A stretch of 64,000 nt of DNA. Origin: JAAYAY01 sp963674575. GTDB taxonomy: Bacteria > Planctomycetota > Planctomycetia > Pirellulales > Thermoguttaceae. A program made the translations under genes and the position numbers. This document shows, in pieces, positions 1 to 9,000 of the stretch (within the stretch, counting starts at the first letter, position 1; every line of letters starts with the position of its first letter). The notes under the pieces were generated by a model. It worked only from the letters and a program-made list of their open reading frames with translations, was not told where the DNA came from and did not search any database. The stretch is from assembly GCA_963674575.2 (NCBI GenBank), contig CAXXQT010000005.1:1488001-1552000 (forward strand), in the 5' to 3' direction.

Positions 1-280
1 CGTCTTGGACGTGGCCGCCTTGAAGAGGCCGGACGGAAATCCGCAGGCAGGTCTGGCCCTGAATAGGCTCGACCCCGTCAACCTGGAATTGCCACTGGGC
101 GGTGACAACTCGTTCCTGCCCCACGGCCACCTGTTGCTGGACCGACTCGGTCTGAACGGTCCACTCCTGCCCGATCTGCCACTGGGGTCGGAACTGCTGG
201 GGCGGGTTGGGGGGCTGGGCGGCAAAGGCCGTCGAACCACACAGGAACAGGCAAACTGGCAAGATCAAGAGTCGTTTCAT
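1..280 (-). CDS. Exported protein of unknown function, 3' end beyond window
   Basis: Reading leftward from an ATG at 280, the frame stays open to the window edge (93 codons). It begins MKRLLILPVCLFLCGSTAFA, a textbook signal peptide with an Ala-x-Ala type cleavage site, followed by a Pro/Gln-rich stretch (AAQPPNPPQQ). A GGAG ribosome binding site lies 9 bases upstream of the ATG, which fixes the start. The mature part (QWQIGQEWTVQTESVQQQ...) looks beta-rich, but I recognise no family. It is divergent from the sigma factor gene at 984. The + strand frame covering the same bases is a shadow and was discarded. Confidence 0.7.
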   Translation of the reverse strand, partial: MKRLLILPVCLFLCGSTAFAAQPPNPPQQFRPQWQIGQEWTVQTESVQQQVAVGQERVVTAQWQFQVDGVEPIQGQTCLRISVRPLQGGHVQD

Positions 281-983
281 GGCATTTGGCTCCTCGTATG
301 CGTCAAATCGTGACCGGTCGTCACGAAGAAGAGGCAGGGTCGCGAAAGAAATTGCGCGGAATTACCGTGCCTATGTTCGACACGGTTCGTTGTCTCCTCC
401 TGCAAGACGAGACGCAGCCAATACCAGGAATTGCGCAGGCGTAAGCTGGCAATTCTAGCCTGATTACGGCTGACATACCACCCATGAGGGAACGGCGCCC
501 CTTAATTCTTAGGGGAGGTAGACTCAACCGAATCAAGGAGACCATGCGATGTCAGCAACCAGAGGAACTCTGCGAGTCGAAAACCCTTCTGATCAATTAC
601 TCGCGATCTGTCCTCCCGATGTGACACAACCACGGTGAGTGAGGCAAGGACAAGCCAGCCTGGGTGATCGATTGGGCACCCAAAAGGGCCTCGCAAACGC
701 CCCGTACCTCATTGCGTTCGAGCCGAGCCGGTAACTGTTCTGCGGAAGACCAATCGGTGCTTCTGTCGCCGGACGATGGAAAACAAGCTCAACGGGGAAT
801 TCTGGCAAACGGGTTGCTGCTGCCCCTCCCATAGGGTGCAAGGGGACGGTTTTGGGTATACTAAAGCATTGTGTACCGACTTATACCTTAACGACATCGC
901 TGGAAATGGATGCCAGGCAGGTGCAGCGAAGCGCAATTTTCCCCTTGTGCAGTGGTCTTCCTATCAGCAACGGACTTCTAGGC
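281..983. other. Intergenic region between divergent genes
   Basis: About 700 bases separate the minus-strand exported protein from the sigma factor, so promoters for both should lie here. The only gene-like item is a 26-codon frame at 544-624 preceded by AAGGAG. It may be a leader peptide or a remnant, and nothing supports its function. I could not assign a specific promoter. Confidence 0.4.
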
Positions 984-1982
984 ATGAGTGACAAGCGAGT
1001 TTTCGAGATGTTTACCAATGATCAGCAATGGCTGGCCGACCAACCAGAGATGGACCCCTGGGATGAGGGGTGTCAGCGACTGGCGGTTATACTTGACGAG
1101 CGGCTGGCGGACTACTCAGCCAATGTTTGTTCCGACGTGATCGCCAAGGAACGCAACGAATGGCCACTCTATCTAGGTCGACTTTGGCAATGCCTTGGCT
1201 ATCACTGGCAGCATGCTATTGAAGGGTCCTGCAACGGCCAGACAACTGCGAGTGGCGTGGTTGCACGGCTCCAGAAAGGCAAAGGCTATCGGAGGGGCGG
1301 CAAATTGGGGGGGGATCCGCTTCGCGACATGGTTCTCGCTGTCGCCATGGTTCAGAAAGACGAGCGGGCGCCGGTCGTTTTCACGGAAGACTACCAGGGG
1401 TTTGCCAAAGGCCTGGCCTGGAAAATAAACCGACGATTGACTGCTAATCCTGACGAATGGTGGTACGATCTGCTCGATCATTTGGCCGGCTACAGCAAGC
1501 CGAAAGCTCGTCTCGACCGTTTCCTTGGACGCTGTGGCCTGCAGAACTGGCTGGGCACGGTGGTCTGGAACTTCTTGCGGCGATGGGACCTGCCTGACGG
1601 AGGCTCGGACGGGCCGCCCATCGACATACCGGATCCGCCATCCCCCAAAACCGACGGCGAATCGCTTGAGCACTTCAAAGCTATTGTCCGCTTGGCGATT
1701 GAATCGCTTCGCAAGAAAGACCGCTTGCTTCTGGCCCTCGTTTACGTCGACCGCCTTCAGCAGAACGAGGCTGCCGCGGTCCTGGGCGTCCACCCGGGAC
1801 AGGTTAGCCGGCGGCTCAAAAAGGTGCTCGACCATCTTGAAAAGACCATCAAGGAGTTGGCCGAGGAACGATTGAGCAAGGACGCCTGTGTCGGCATCTT
1901 TGAAGACCTGCGTGACAATCCTCAGGCGTTCGCTGAAATCCTCCGCGCGGCGATCGAGCAAGGAAGGGAACACGAATCATGA
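984..1982 (+). CDS. Sigma-70 family (ECF-like) RNA polymerase sigma factor
   Basis: The last third carries a sigma region 4 helix-turn-helix: a run beginning LRKKDRLLLALVYVDRL, then NEAAAVLGVHPGQVSRRLKK, the usual 'abundant small steps, then DNA-binding helix' pattern. The middle (WWYDLLDHLAG...LGTVVWNFLRRW) resembles region 2 loosely. I start at ATG 984 (332 aa). The frame stays open upstream to an ATG at 906 and a TTG at 852, and no start has a strong ribosome binding site, so the N-terminus is uncertain. The stop overlaps the start of the next gene (ATGA at 1979), implying translational coupling. A gene for a zinc-finger anti-sigma follows directly, the standard arrangement for ECF systems; this one presumably controls some of the exported proteins nearby (inference). 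Confidence 0.8.
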   Translation: MSDKRVFEMFTNDQQWLADQPEMDPWDEGCQRLAVILDERLADYSANVCSDVIAKERNEWPLYLGRLWQCLGYHWQHAIEGSCNGQTTASGVVARLQKGKGYRRGGKLGGDPLRDMVLAVAMVQKDERAPVVFTEDYQGFAKGLAWKINRRLTANPDEWWYDLLDHLAGYSKPKARLDRFLGRCGLQNWLGTVVWNFLRRWDLPDGGSDGPPIDIPDPPSPKTDGESLEHFKAIVRLAIESLRKKDRLLLALVYVDRLQQNEAAAVLGVHPGQVSRRLKKVLDHLEKTIKELAEERLSKDACVGIFEDLRDNPQAFAEILRAAIEQGREHES

Positions 1983-3163
1983 ACGAATTCGAACGCCAAG
2001 AAACTCTGCGGAAGCTGTTTGCAAACGCGGTCAACTCGCCAATCGAGACCAGCGATCCTGATTCGAAACACATCATCGATGACGACGACCTGCTGCTCGA
2101 TTGGTCCACGGGCGATCTGGCGAAAGAGCAGCACGAGGCGATTCTCGATCACTTGGCCGCTTGCCCATCCTGTCGCCAGGAGATTGCCAAGATGGTCCAA
2201 GCCGGAGCCCTTGTTCTGCCGGAAACGGACGATAGCCCGGAAACGGACGATAGCCCATTCGTCGAAACCACCATTCCACCGGGAGCACCGAGCCCGGATC
2301 GCCAACGTACCCCGGCAAGAAACGATCGCGGTCCGGTAGTCGCTTTGCTCGTAGTTGCGGCCGCTCTTCTGGTCGCGTTCATCTGGAGCAACAGTGGCGG
2401 AGGCGGGAGCGAAACAGGAAGAACGCTCGCCATGGTTCAGAAAGAACTCGATGCCGGCCGGTCGGTGGAGGCGTTCAACACACTGGATGAGCTACTCAAT
2501 GCGGACACGTCTTTGTCGGGCGAAGAAAAGGCCAGGGCCATTCGCCTGCTCGAGGAGTCGGGCTACCGGACCGCTCGTGACCGGCTCGCGAACGAGGATT
2601 TCTCCGGGGTCTCACGTATTGAAGGTACGGTTGCTGAGCGGAGTGAACCTTCCGCCCGATTGCTCAATCTGCGAATCCAGGCCGAACGGGGTGAAACGAA
2701 GGAGCATTCCCTGTCAGGCAGAACGTCGCTGACCCGTGATTATGGTTATGAGCGTGATGGCCAACGGGTGATCAAGGATTTCACCTTCCCGCAGATCACG
2801 CCTACCATCAAACGGATCACAAAGGAACTGCGAGAGGCCGTTGCTCAGCATCCCGACTCCCTCGATCTGCGGCTGAATCTCGGTCAGTTCCTTCTGGAGC
2901 AGAGCGATTTTGCCCGAGCAGCCGAACAGTTCGCCGAAGCGGTGCGAATCGACCCGTCCAGTGCTCTCGCTGAGACAGGGCTGGGACTGGCGCTCTTTCG
3001 CCAGGACAAGCCCGAGACAATCGAAAAGGCCCTCCCGCATTTCCGCCGGGCCGTGGAACTGGAACCGGACAACCGGGAAACGAACGAGAACCTGGCAGTT
3101 TGCCTGATGCGGTTGGGAAGAACAGAAGGGGCAAGTGCGTATTTCAAGAAAGGCGAACGTTGA
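1979..3163 (+). CDS. Membrane anti-sigma factor with zinc finger and TPR domain
   Basis: Predicted 394 aa. Residues ~40-65 contain H-L-A-A-C-P-S-C, the HxxxCxxC signature of zinc-binding anti-sigma (zf-HC2/ZAS) domains that clamp a sigma factor. A Pro/Thr-rich linker includes a tandem duplication (ETDDSP twice, encoded by repeated bases at ~2221-2252). One membrane helix follows (VVALLVVAAALLVAFIW, ~residues 119-135), then an extracytoplasmic part ending in TPR-like units (residues ~290-390: RLNLGQFLLEQSDFARAAEQ and so on). The start overlaps the sigma factor stop. Likely role: hold the sigma factor at the membrane until a signal reaches the TPR sensor. The TPR sensor function is inferred. 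Confidence 0.82.
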   Translation: MNEFERQETLRKLFANAVNSPIETSDPDSKHIIDDDDLLLDWSTGDLAKEQHEAILDHLAACPSCRQEIAKMVQAGALVLPETDDSPETDDSPFVETTIPPGAPSPDRQRTPARNDRGPVVALLVVAAALLVAFIWSNSGGGGSETGRTLAMVQKELDAGRSVEAFNTLDELLNADTSLSGEEKARAIRLLEESGYRTARDRLANEDFSGVSRIEGTVAERSEPSARLLNLRIQAERGETKEHSLSGRTSLTRDYGYERDGQRVIKDFTFPQITPTIKRITKELREAVAQHPDSLDLRLNLGQFLLEQSDFARAAEQFAEAVRIDPSSALAETGLGLALFRQDKPETIEKALPHFRRAVELEPDNRETNENLAVCLMRLGRTEGASAYFKKGER

Positions 3164-3237
3164 GCGAGAACGCGATTTGACAATCCTATTCGTCCAAGGC
3201 TGAAAAGTAACAGATGATGGTCGAGGAGCAACTTGTC

Positions 3238-5202
3238 ATGACGAAGCGAGCAAGCTATGCGCGTCCGCTATTCAGCATCCTCTTCCTATGCGGAGCTGCC
3301 GCAATTCTGCTCGAGCCTGCCCGGTGCGCGGAGATCACAAGCCAGGAACTGATTCACGACGGTTCCGTCAATCCCCCTGGTTTTCGTCTTGATATCCGCT
3401 TGCTGCGACAACCTGGCGAGGATGCCATCACGGTGCGTGTAGACGGGTTCCGTTCGCGCACCACACCACAGGGACACGGCGCGTCAGAGCCTGCAAGAGC
3501 CGCAGAAGTGGCTTTCTCGGACAACTCAGGCAACTTCTCCATGGTGCGAACGTTAACGTTCGGCGACTCTTCCTTCTACTCATTCGTGGTTCCTTACGCG
3601 GCTCTCCAACTGGCGGAAGGAGATCACTTGATCTGGTTTCAGATCACTATTCAGAAGAACGGAAGAACGCTCAGCGCCGTTCCCACGAATGCGGTTGGAA
3701 TCCACGTGGGCCACCAGGCGCGCCGCACCATGCAGCGTCTCAGAAGACTGCCCGAGGTGCGTGAAGATGAGACAGCATTGAAGGTCTTCGTGGCTGAGGA
3801 GGCGACGGATCCGTACATCAAGAGTTTCCCGGGGACAGGCGACGCTCTTTCGCATGATCTGACGGAGAGGGAAGCCGTTGCCACGGAAACCCATGTGTCG
3901 ACAGTGACGATTCGAGAAGAAGTGGCAACGGAGATAGCCGGTGGATTTGGCCGGATTCCGGAGCAACCAGGAGATGAGCCTGCCTGTCATGAACCGCATG
4001 AACCATGGGAGTCGGAGTCTCAACAGGAATTGGACGTTCAATCACTGAAAGGTCCGTGGACCACCTTTAAAGAAGCCGATCCCAAGGATCGGCGAATCGT
4101 ATACTTCGCAACCAATCGCGCGCCAGAGACGATGGATTGGCCGAAGAAGGCGGCCCGAACTTCCGAGCCTGAAGAATCCCCGTTCATGGAAACTGCGCCC
4201 AGCCGTCCGGAAGACAAGCCCGAGCAACGGCTTTCAGAGCAGATTCGGTACGGATGGTGTCAAGTCAATATTCCAGTCAAACGAGCGAAGTCAGATAAGT
4301 CCAGTATCTGGCGCGTTTTCGCCGCCCCGGATCCGACCAAGGACTATACCCTGGAGAACTTGCAACCGTTGGACAAAGCGGAATTTCGCCGCCAGGTCCG
4401 TTCGGGTGACCTGCTGCTCTATGTCCACGGGTTTCGCAACGAGTTCAGTGATGCGATTCTGCGAACGGCCCAATTGCGATACGACCTGGAGTTTCCCGGT
4501 CCGGCAGTCGCTTTCTGCTGGCCATCGGACGGCGCCCTGAACGAAGAAGTCTATACGAGCACGCACGCGTTGGCCGATGTGAGCGTAGGGGACCTGGCAG
4601 AAGTACTTGGGGTGCTCCTCTCCCAGCAAGACGATCCCAGCGGTCGCCGCATTCACATCATCGCCCACAGCATGGGAAATCGCGTCGTACTCGGCGCCAT
4701 CTATCGCTTGTCCGCTCAGGGCCTTCTCGGCGAAAACGCAAAGGCCCTCGGAGAAGTGGTTCTTGCCGCGCCCGACGTCGGCCTGTTGACGTTTCACCAA
4801 CAGGTTCCGTATGCAATCGCGGCCTCCCAGCGAACAACGCTCTATTTCTGTGAACGCGATGTGGCCTTGGGCATGTCGCAACGGATCAACTACTACGAGC
4901 CTGCCGGGCGCGTTCCTTACCTGTTCACAGGTCTCGATTCAATCGATGCCAACGTGGCCGACACCTCCTTCCTCTCCCACAGCTACTACGCGACCTCGAA
5001 GCAGATCCTGGCCGATATGAAGCTGATGATTCAACAGGACGCTGCCCCGGATGACCGCATGCCACCGCTGGCGGCCAAGCTGGAATTATTCGGCCGGCAC
5101 TACTGGTCTTTTCAAAAGGGAACGGTAAGAGCAAAGGAGGGCGGCTCGTCTGCCAAGGAGTCGCAATTGCCTGTCGCCCCGAAAGCCGCTCCGGGAGCGT
5201 GA
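3238..5202 (+). CDS. Exported alpha/beta hydrolase, DUF900 type
   Basis: Predicted 654 aa. The start at 3238 is chosen because GAGGAG lies 9 bases upstream; an in-frame ATG at 3214 has no such site. The N-terminus has a signal peptide ending around EPARCA. Residues ~30-340 are an unassigned beta-rich and linker part. The C-terminal half carries hydrolase landmarks: LLYVHGFRNEF (oxyanion-side HG motif), AVAFCWPSDG, and the nucleophile elbow AHSMGN with Ser478. These match DUF900/COG4782 proteins, alpha/beta hydrolases of unknown substrate. It lies 75 bases after the anti-sigma gene and may be in the same unit. The long N-terminal extension is unusual for the family. Confidence 0.8.
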   Translation: MTKRASYARPLFSILFLCGAAAILLEPARCAEITSQELIHDGSVNPPGFRLDIRLLRQPGEDAITVRVDGFRSRTTPQGHGASEPARAAEVAFSDNSGNFSMVRTLTFGDSSFYSFVVPYAALQLAEGDHLIWFQITIQKNGRTLSAVPTNAVGIHVGHQARRTMQRLRRLPEVREDETALKVFVAEEATDPYIKSFPGTGDALSHDLTEREAVATETHVSTVTIREEVATEIAGGFGRIPEQPGDEPACHEPHEPWESESQQELDVQSLKGPWTTFKEADPKDRRIVYFATNRAPETMDWPKKAARTSEPEESPFMETAPSRPEDKPEQRLSEQIRYGWCQVNIPVKRAKSDKSSIWRVFAAPDPTKDYTLENLQPLDKAEFRRQVRSGDLLLYVHGFRNEFSDAILRTAQLRYDLEFPGPAVAFCWPSDGALNEEVYTSTHALADVSVGDLAEVLGVLLSQQDDPSGRRIHIIAHSMGNRVVLGAIYRLSAQGLLGENAKALGEVVLAAPDVGLLTFHQQVPYAIAASQRTTLYFCERDVALGMSQRINYYEPAGRVPYLFTGLDSIDANVADTSFLSHSYYATSKQILADMKLMIQQDAAPDDRMPPLAAKLELFGRHYWSFQKGTVRAKEGGSSAKESQLPVAPKAAPGA

Positions 5203-5478
5203 GACACTAGGTCGGACATCACGACCAGATGAATTGATCTGAACGAGGACGTTCGCGCCAGGCACTTGTCTGGCGAAACAAGTTGTGCATGCTTCCGTCC
5301 TCACCGTGACCGGCAGAACGCCGACTCTGTCTGGGGTGGAACGCTGGTTGAACGCTGAGCGGTCCTGCGGACCCGGCCGCCAAGGACGACGGCCCAGGGC
5401 TCCCGGTTGAGTTACCGTCTCTCACAATCGACGCGGGAGCCCACCCGCTGCGCGATCCGGCGTTTCCCTGGCCTGCTG

Positions 5479-5770
5479 CAGAATTCAACTGCGTCAAGCA
5501 ACAAAAAAGGCGATGCAGCCGGGGAAGGCTTCTCATATCCGCTACTGGCCGGGAATCCAGATTCTTTTGGTTTCCGGCGCAATTGCCGCTGAGTAGTCGC
5601 GTCTTCCCTGCAGAACGCGGCCAAGGCGCAAAGACGCTTATTTATGCCTGCCGCGTCTGGCTTAAACTCCCTTCTCGGCAAGATCTCGCAAATGCGTGTC
5701 ACACCCACGGCTCAGTTCGCGAGTTATCTTCTAGGCGATCTGTCTGCGAGGCAAACAAAAGGAAACACCA
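5479..5770. repeat. Dispersed intergenic repeat, family A copy 1, with conserved leader block
   Basis: This stretch matches 12672-12960 over most of its length, including a start block (gaattcaactgcgtcaagc), the core TTCCGGCGCAATTGCCGC, a hairpin at 5596-5621 (GTCGCGT / ACGCGGC around a 12-base loop), and a leader (gacgcttattt ... gcaaacaaaaggaaa) that runs up to an ATG. The upstream 5203-5478 holds nothing I recognise. Confidence 0.8.
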
Positions 5771-6050
5771 ATGACCCAACGACTGATTTTCTGGCTTCTG
5801 GGCGCACTTCTCGCAATGCCTTTTGCAACGGACGGTCCCGCATTCATTTCGGACGGCGACACAAAGCCCGCCTTGCTGTCGGCGGCGCCCGATCAAGAGC
5901 CAGCCCCCGATGCTGATTCATGTTCGGCTTGAGAAAGCCTTGGCCGACTGCGCCAAGGCGATTCGTTGGCGTCCTCACCCCGGATCCATACGTCTTGCGC
6001 GGTCTCATCTACGCAAAGCACAGGCATTGGTACTCGAAGATCTCAGTGCG
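5771..6050 (+). pseudogene. Chimeric relic: SHD1-LRR gene 5' end joined to a TPR-gene fragment
   Basis: The frame 5771-5932 (53 codons) starts MTQRLIFWLLGALLAMPFA, nearly the signal peptide of the gene at 12961. It then jumps to sequence matching ~13430-13515 of that gene (SDGDTKPALL versus SDDDAKPALL), skipping its SHD1 region, and shifts frame to a stop at 5930. From ~5933 the DNA instead matches the TPR genes near 17950-18110 and 20190-20330 (gagaaagccttggccgactg), again with deletions. So two neighbouring families are fused in one decayed segment. A short exported peptide could still be made from 5771, but I regard the locus as a relic. Confidence 0.75.
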
Positions 6051-6072
6051 GCAATGCAGAGGCAAGATTGCT

Positions 6073-9000
6073 ATGAAAACACGACGCAACTGGTTTGTCT
6101 TTTCGCTCTTAGGAGGAATTTACCAGGAAGTAGCTGCGATTGTGCAGACTCGCAGATACATGAAACGAGCATTCTGGGCGATGTGGTTTGTATTGCTGCT
6201 AGCGAGTATCCCTGCAATTGCCTTGCCGAACGTCTCGCTTGAAGAGTCGCAGCAAGTGAATTGGTTTCTCATCTGCTTTCAAGCCATGCTGTGTGTCGTT
6301 CTTGGCGGATCCGCGGTCTTTTCCGGTACTGTTTCGCGATATCTTCGTGCAAGAGGATGGGTCGCTCCACCGCATGCCCCTCACGTCGTGCCGTTTGTTC
6401 CGTCGCTGATTACGCTGTTGGCCTTTCCGCTCTATTTGCTCGCCATGACGGGGTTGTTCCTCCAAATAGGCTGTCTGGAGCCGCAAGTCTTCCCCTCGAC
6501 GACACCCCTCGATATCCTCCTGATGGTTGTGGACAACATCTGTCGGTGTTCGCTGTTCTTCGACGGTTTTGAGATCTTTCATCTCAGGTTTGGACCAGAA
6601 CCCATCGGTTGGGCCCCCGTTACCATCGTGTTTCTAACTCGCTTATTGCTTTCATTCGGCTTTGTTAAGTTGGGCTTCTCACTTCTTTCCGCCGCCTATT
6701 ACAGAACACTAGGTTTCGAGGCATCTGACGACAAGCTCTCAAAAATCCACGGTGCGCTGCGAAAGAGCGACCTCGGCGAGCTTCGGTATCTTTGTCGAGG
6801 TGTCGGGCAAACGATGTCCGAGACGTTTGATGAATTGCGCCGCCGTGATGTCGAGGGCGGCGAGAACGCCGCGATCTCGAGAAAGTTGCTAGTCGTCATG
6901 AAGACGACCGCAGCACCGTATTTCGAACGTCTGGCCAGCGCGCTACCGCTTTCCAGCCCCCAGCGAAGTGAAATAGCGGCGTATGCGGAAACGCTTCGCG
7001 CCGAACCGGACTACGTAACGCCGACAAGATATCGCCCTTTGTTCTTTCGGTTCGAAGTGCCTCTCTTGCTGATCACACAGGCCGTGCTGTTGGTAATGAG
7101 CCTTGCGTTGGTTGGACAAATGACAATTCCTCTAGGGCACATCCAGGAGGTGGCTGATTCCTGGCGCAATCCACATTCCGCAAGTGGAATACTCCTGTTC
7201 GCAGCGGCCCTCTTGTCCACATGGCTCCCCTTTCTTGGGGGACGTCGCGTTTCACGCCTCGCAACTCGGTTTCTGGCAATCGCTCTCTTTGTTATCCAAG
7301 GCATGTTGGTTTTTGCAACACTGGCGGCCAACGAGGCGATTGCCATTCCATCACTGTTTCCAGAAATGCTCCAGGATACGTCTCTCTATCACGAATATGG
7401 CGAAATATGCACCATTTCCTTGTTCATCGTCTCGGTGGGAATGATGTGCTGCGGCGGTAGCCGAACGGTGGGGACGGTGCGTCGAGGAACTCGTCTGTTA
7501 CTGTTTGCCATTCAGGTACTCGTACTTGGGGCGATGTTCAATTACACGGGCGATATTCCAGCGTCTGGGCTGGCGACGGAATGGAGCCTGTGGAGCGTGC
7601 AATTCCATGATGCGCTACCCTACCTTGGTCTTTTTGTGTTTCTGGGGCTCTCTGTTCTTATCGCATCCGCCTCGAGTGAAACGCCACACATAACGCTGAA
7701 AACCCCGTTACTTGTGCTTCTGTTTGCATTCCCTCTGCTCTTAGTTCTGTGCGTCTTGGTCCTTGGCGGAACACTTCCTACTACTGTAGTCGCGTTGCAG
7801 CAGTTGTTCGACTCGTGCGAGCACCCAGATTACGTGAGATGCGTCCTCTCTCTGATAGCAGCGTTGTTCTCTGGCGGCCTTCTCGTGTTTTCTCATTCAT
7901 GGATCCGGTGGCTCACGAAACACGGCGTGTTTCACGTGTGCGTCTCGTCCGCATTGAGGAGACGAACGCTTGTCTGGAGTCTTGCCGCAACGGTGTTGTT
8001 CATACTGAGCACGTCAGCATTCCTCGAGTCAGTTCAGTCAGTATCGCCTGACGTGTTGACAAGGGCCAACGCTGACATCGGCGATGTTGACATGCGCGAG
8101 GCGTTCATTTTTGTGAGTGGCAACTTCCTGTTAACAGAGCCTCTTGTCGACTCCTACGAATTGTTCGGTCCGTATTGGGGAGCATCCCCTTCAAGGCTCA
8201 CGCAAGCCGGTTGGTTGGGCGGAGCTTTGGTGTTGATGTTTCGAATCGTCCTTGACTTGTCGCTCATCGCGATGCTTGCACACATCATCCAGGTGTGGTG
8301 GAACCGGACGTTCAATGATTTGAACGTCGCGCCGAACACCGACCTGCAACTGCGGCTTGATGCGTTGAGCGAAGATGCAAGTGAGAATCCACTTCTGGAA
8401 GCCATCGTGTATGACCATTTCTTTTCGATACGAATGTTCTTCAGAAAACGGATCCCGCGATATTTTCACGATCCAGAACGGACAGCCGCCCTTGTGTCAA
8501 CATCAATGTGCGATACGCACGTAAGGGACTACCTGGAGGTTCTTAGAGACAGGGGGAAGACGGACGTCCTTACGGCGATCACATCTGTTGACAAAATCCA
8601 CGCCAACGTGAGTGTATTGGCTCGAGATAAGAATTACGCATTGGAAATCGCATGCCAGGAGGCTGCAATAGAAATATGTCGGCACTATGCGACCCCGTCT
8701 GCGCCGCCGCTATTCAAAACGGCTCTGGCTTCTCTATTGACCGAGCGTGCGACGACGCTGGTGCTTCAAGGGCGAGGAAAGGATGCCTTTGCACTATACG
8801 ACGAGGCAATCGAGAGGTTTCACTCACTCCAGAATGAAGGAGCGATTGAAAAAGCGGATCCTCGTGCGGGAGGCGCTGAAATGGGGCGGGCCGCAGTTCT
8901 TCGCGCCCTAGGAGATGTCGGTGGTTCCGTTGAAACTCTTAACCGGCAAATCGCCGCAATGCCCAAGGACCTCGAAGATCCTGATATGCTTCGCTACAAA

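Noticed and set aside
5..313. 102-codon + strand frame
   Set aside because: Complement of the minus-strand exported protein, which has a proper signal peptide and ribosome binding site.
1173..1973. 266-codon minus-strand frame
   Set aside because: Antisense to the sigma factor, whose sigma region 4 is recognisable; the minus product has no motif or ribosome binding site.
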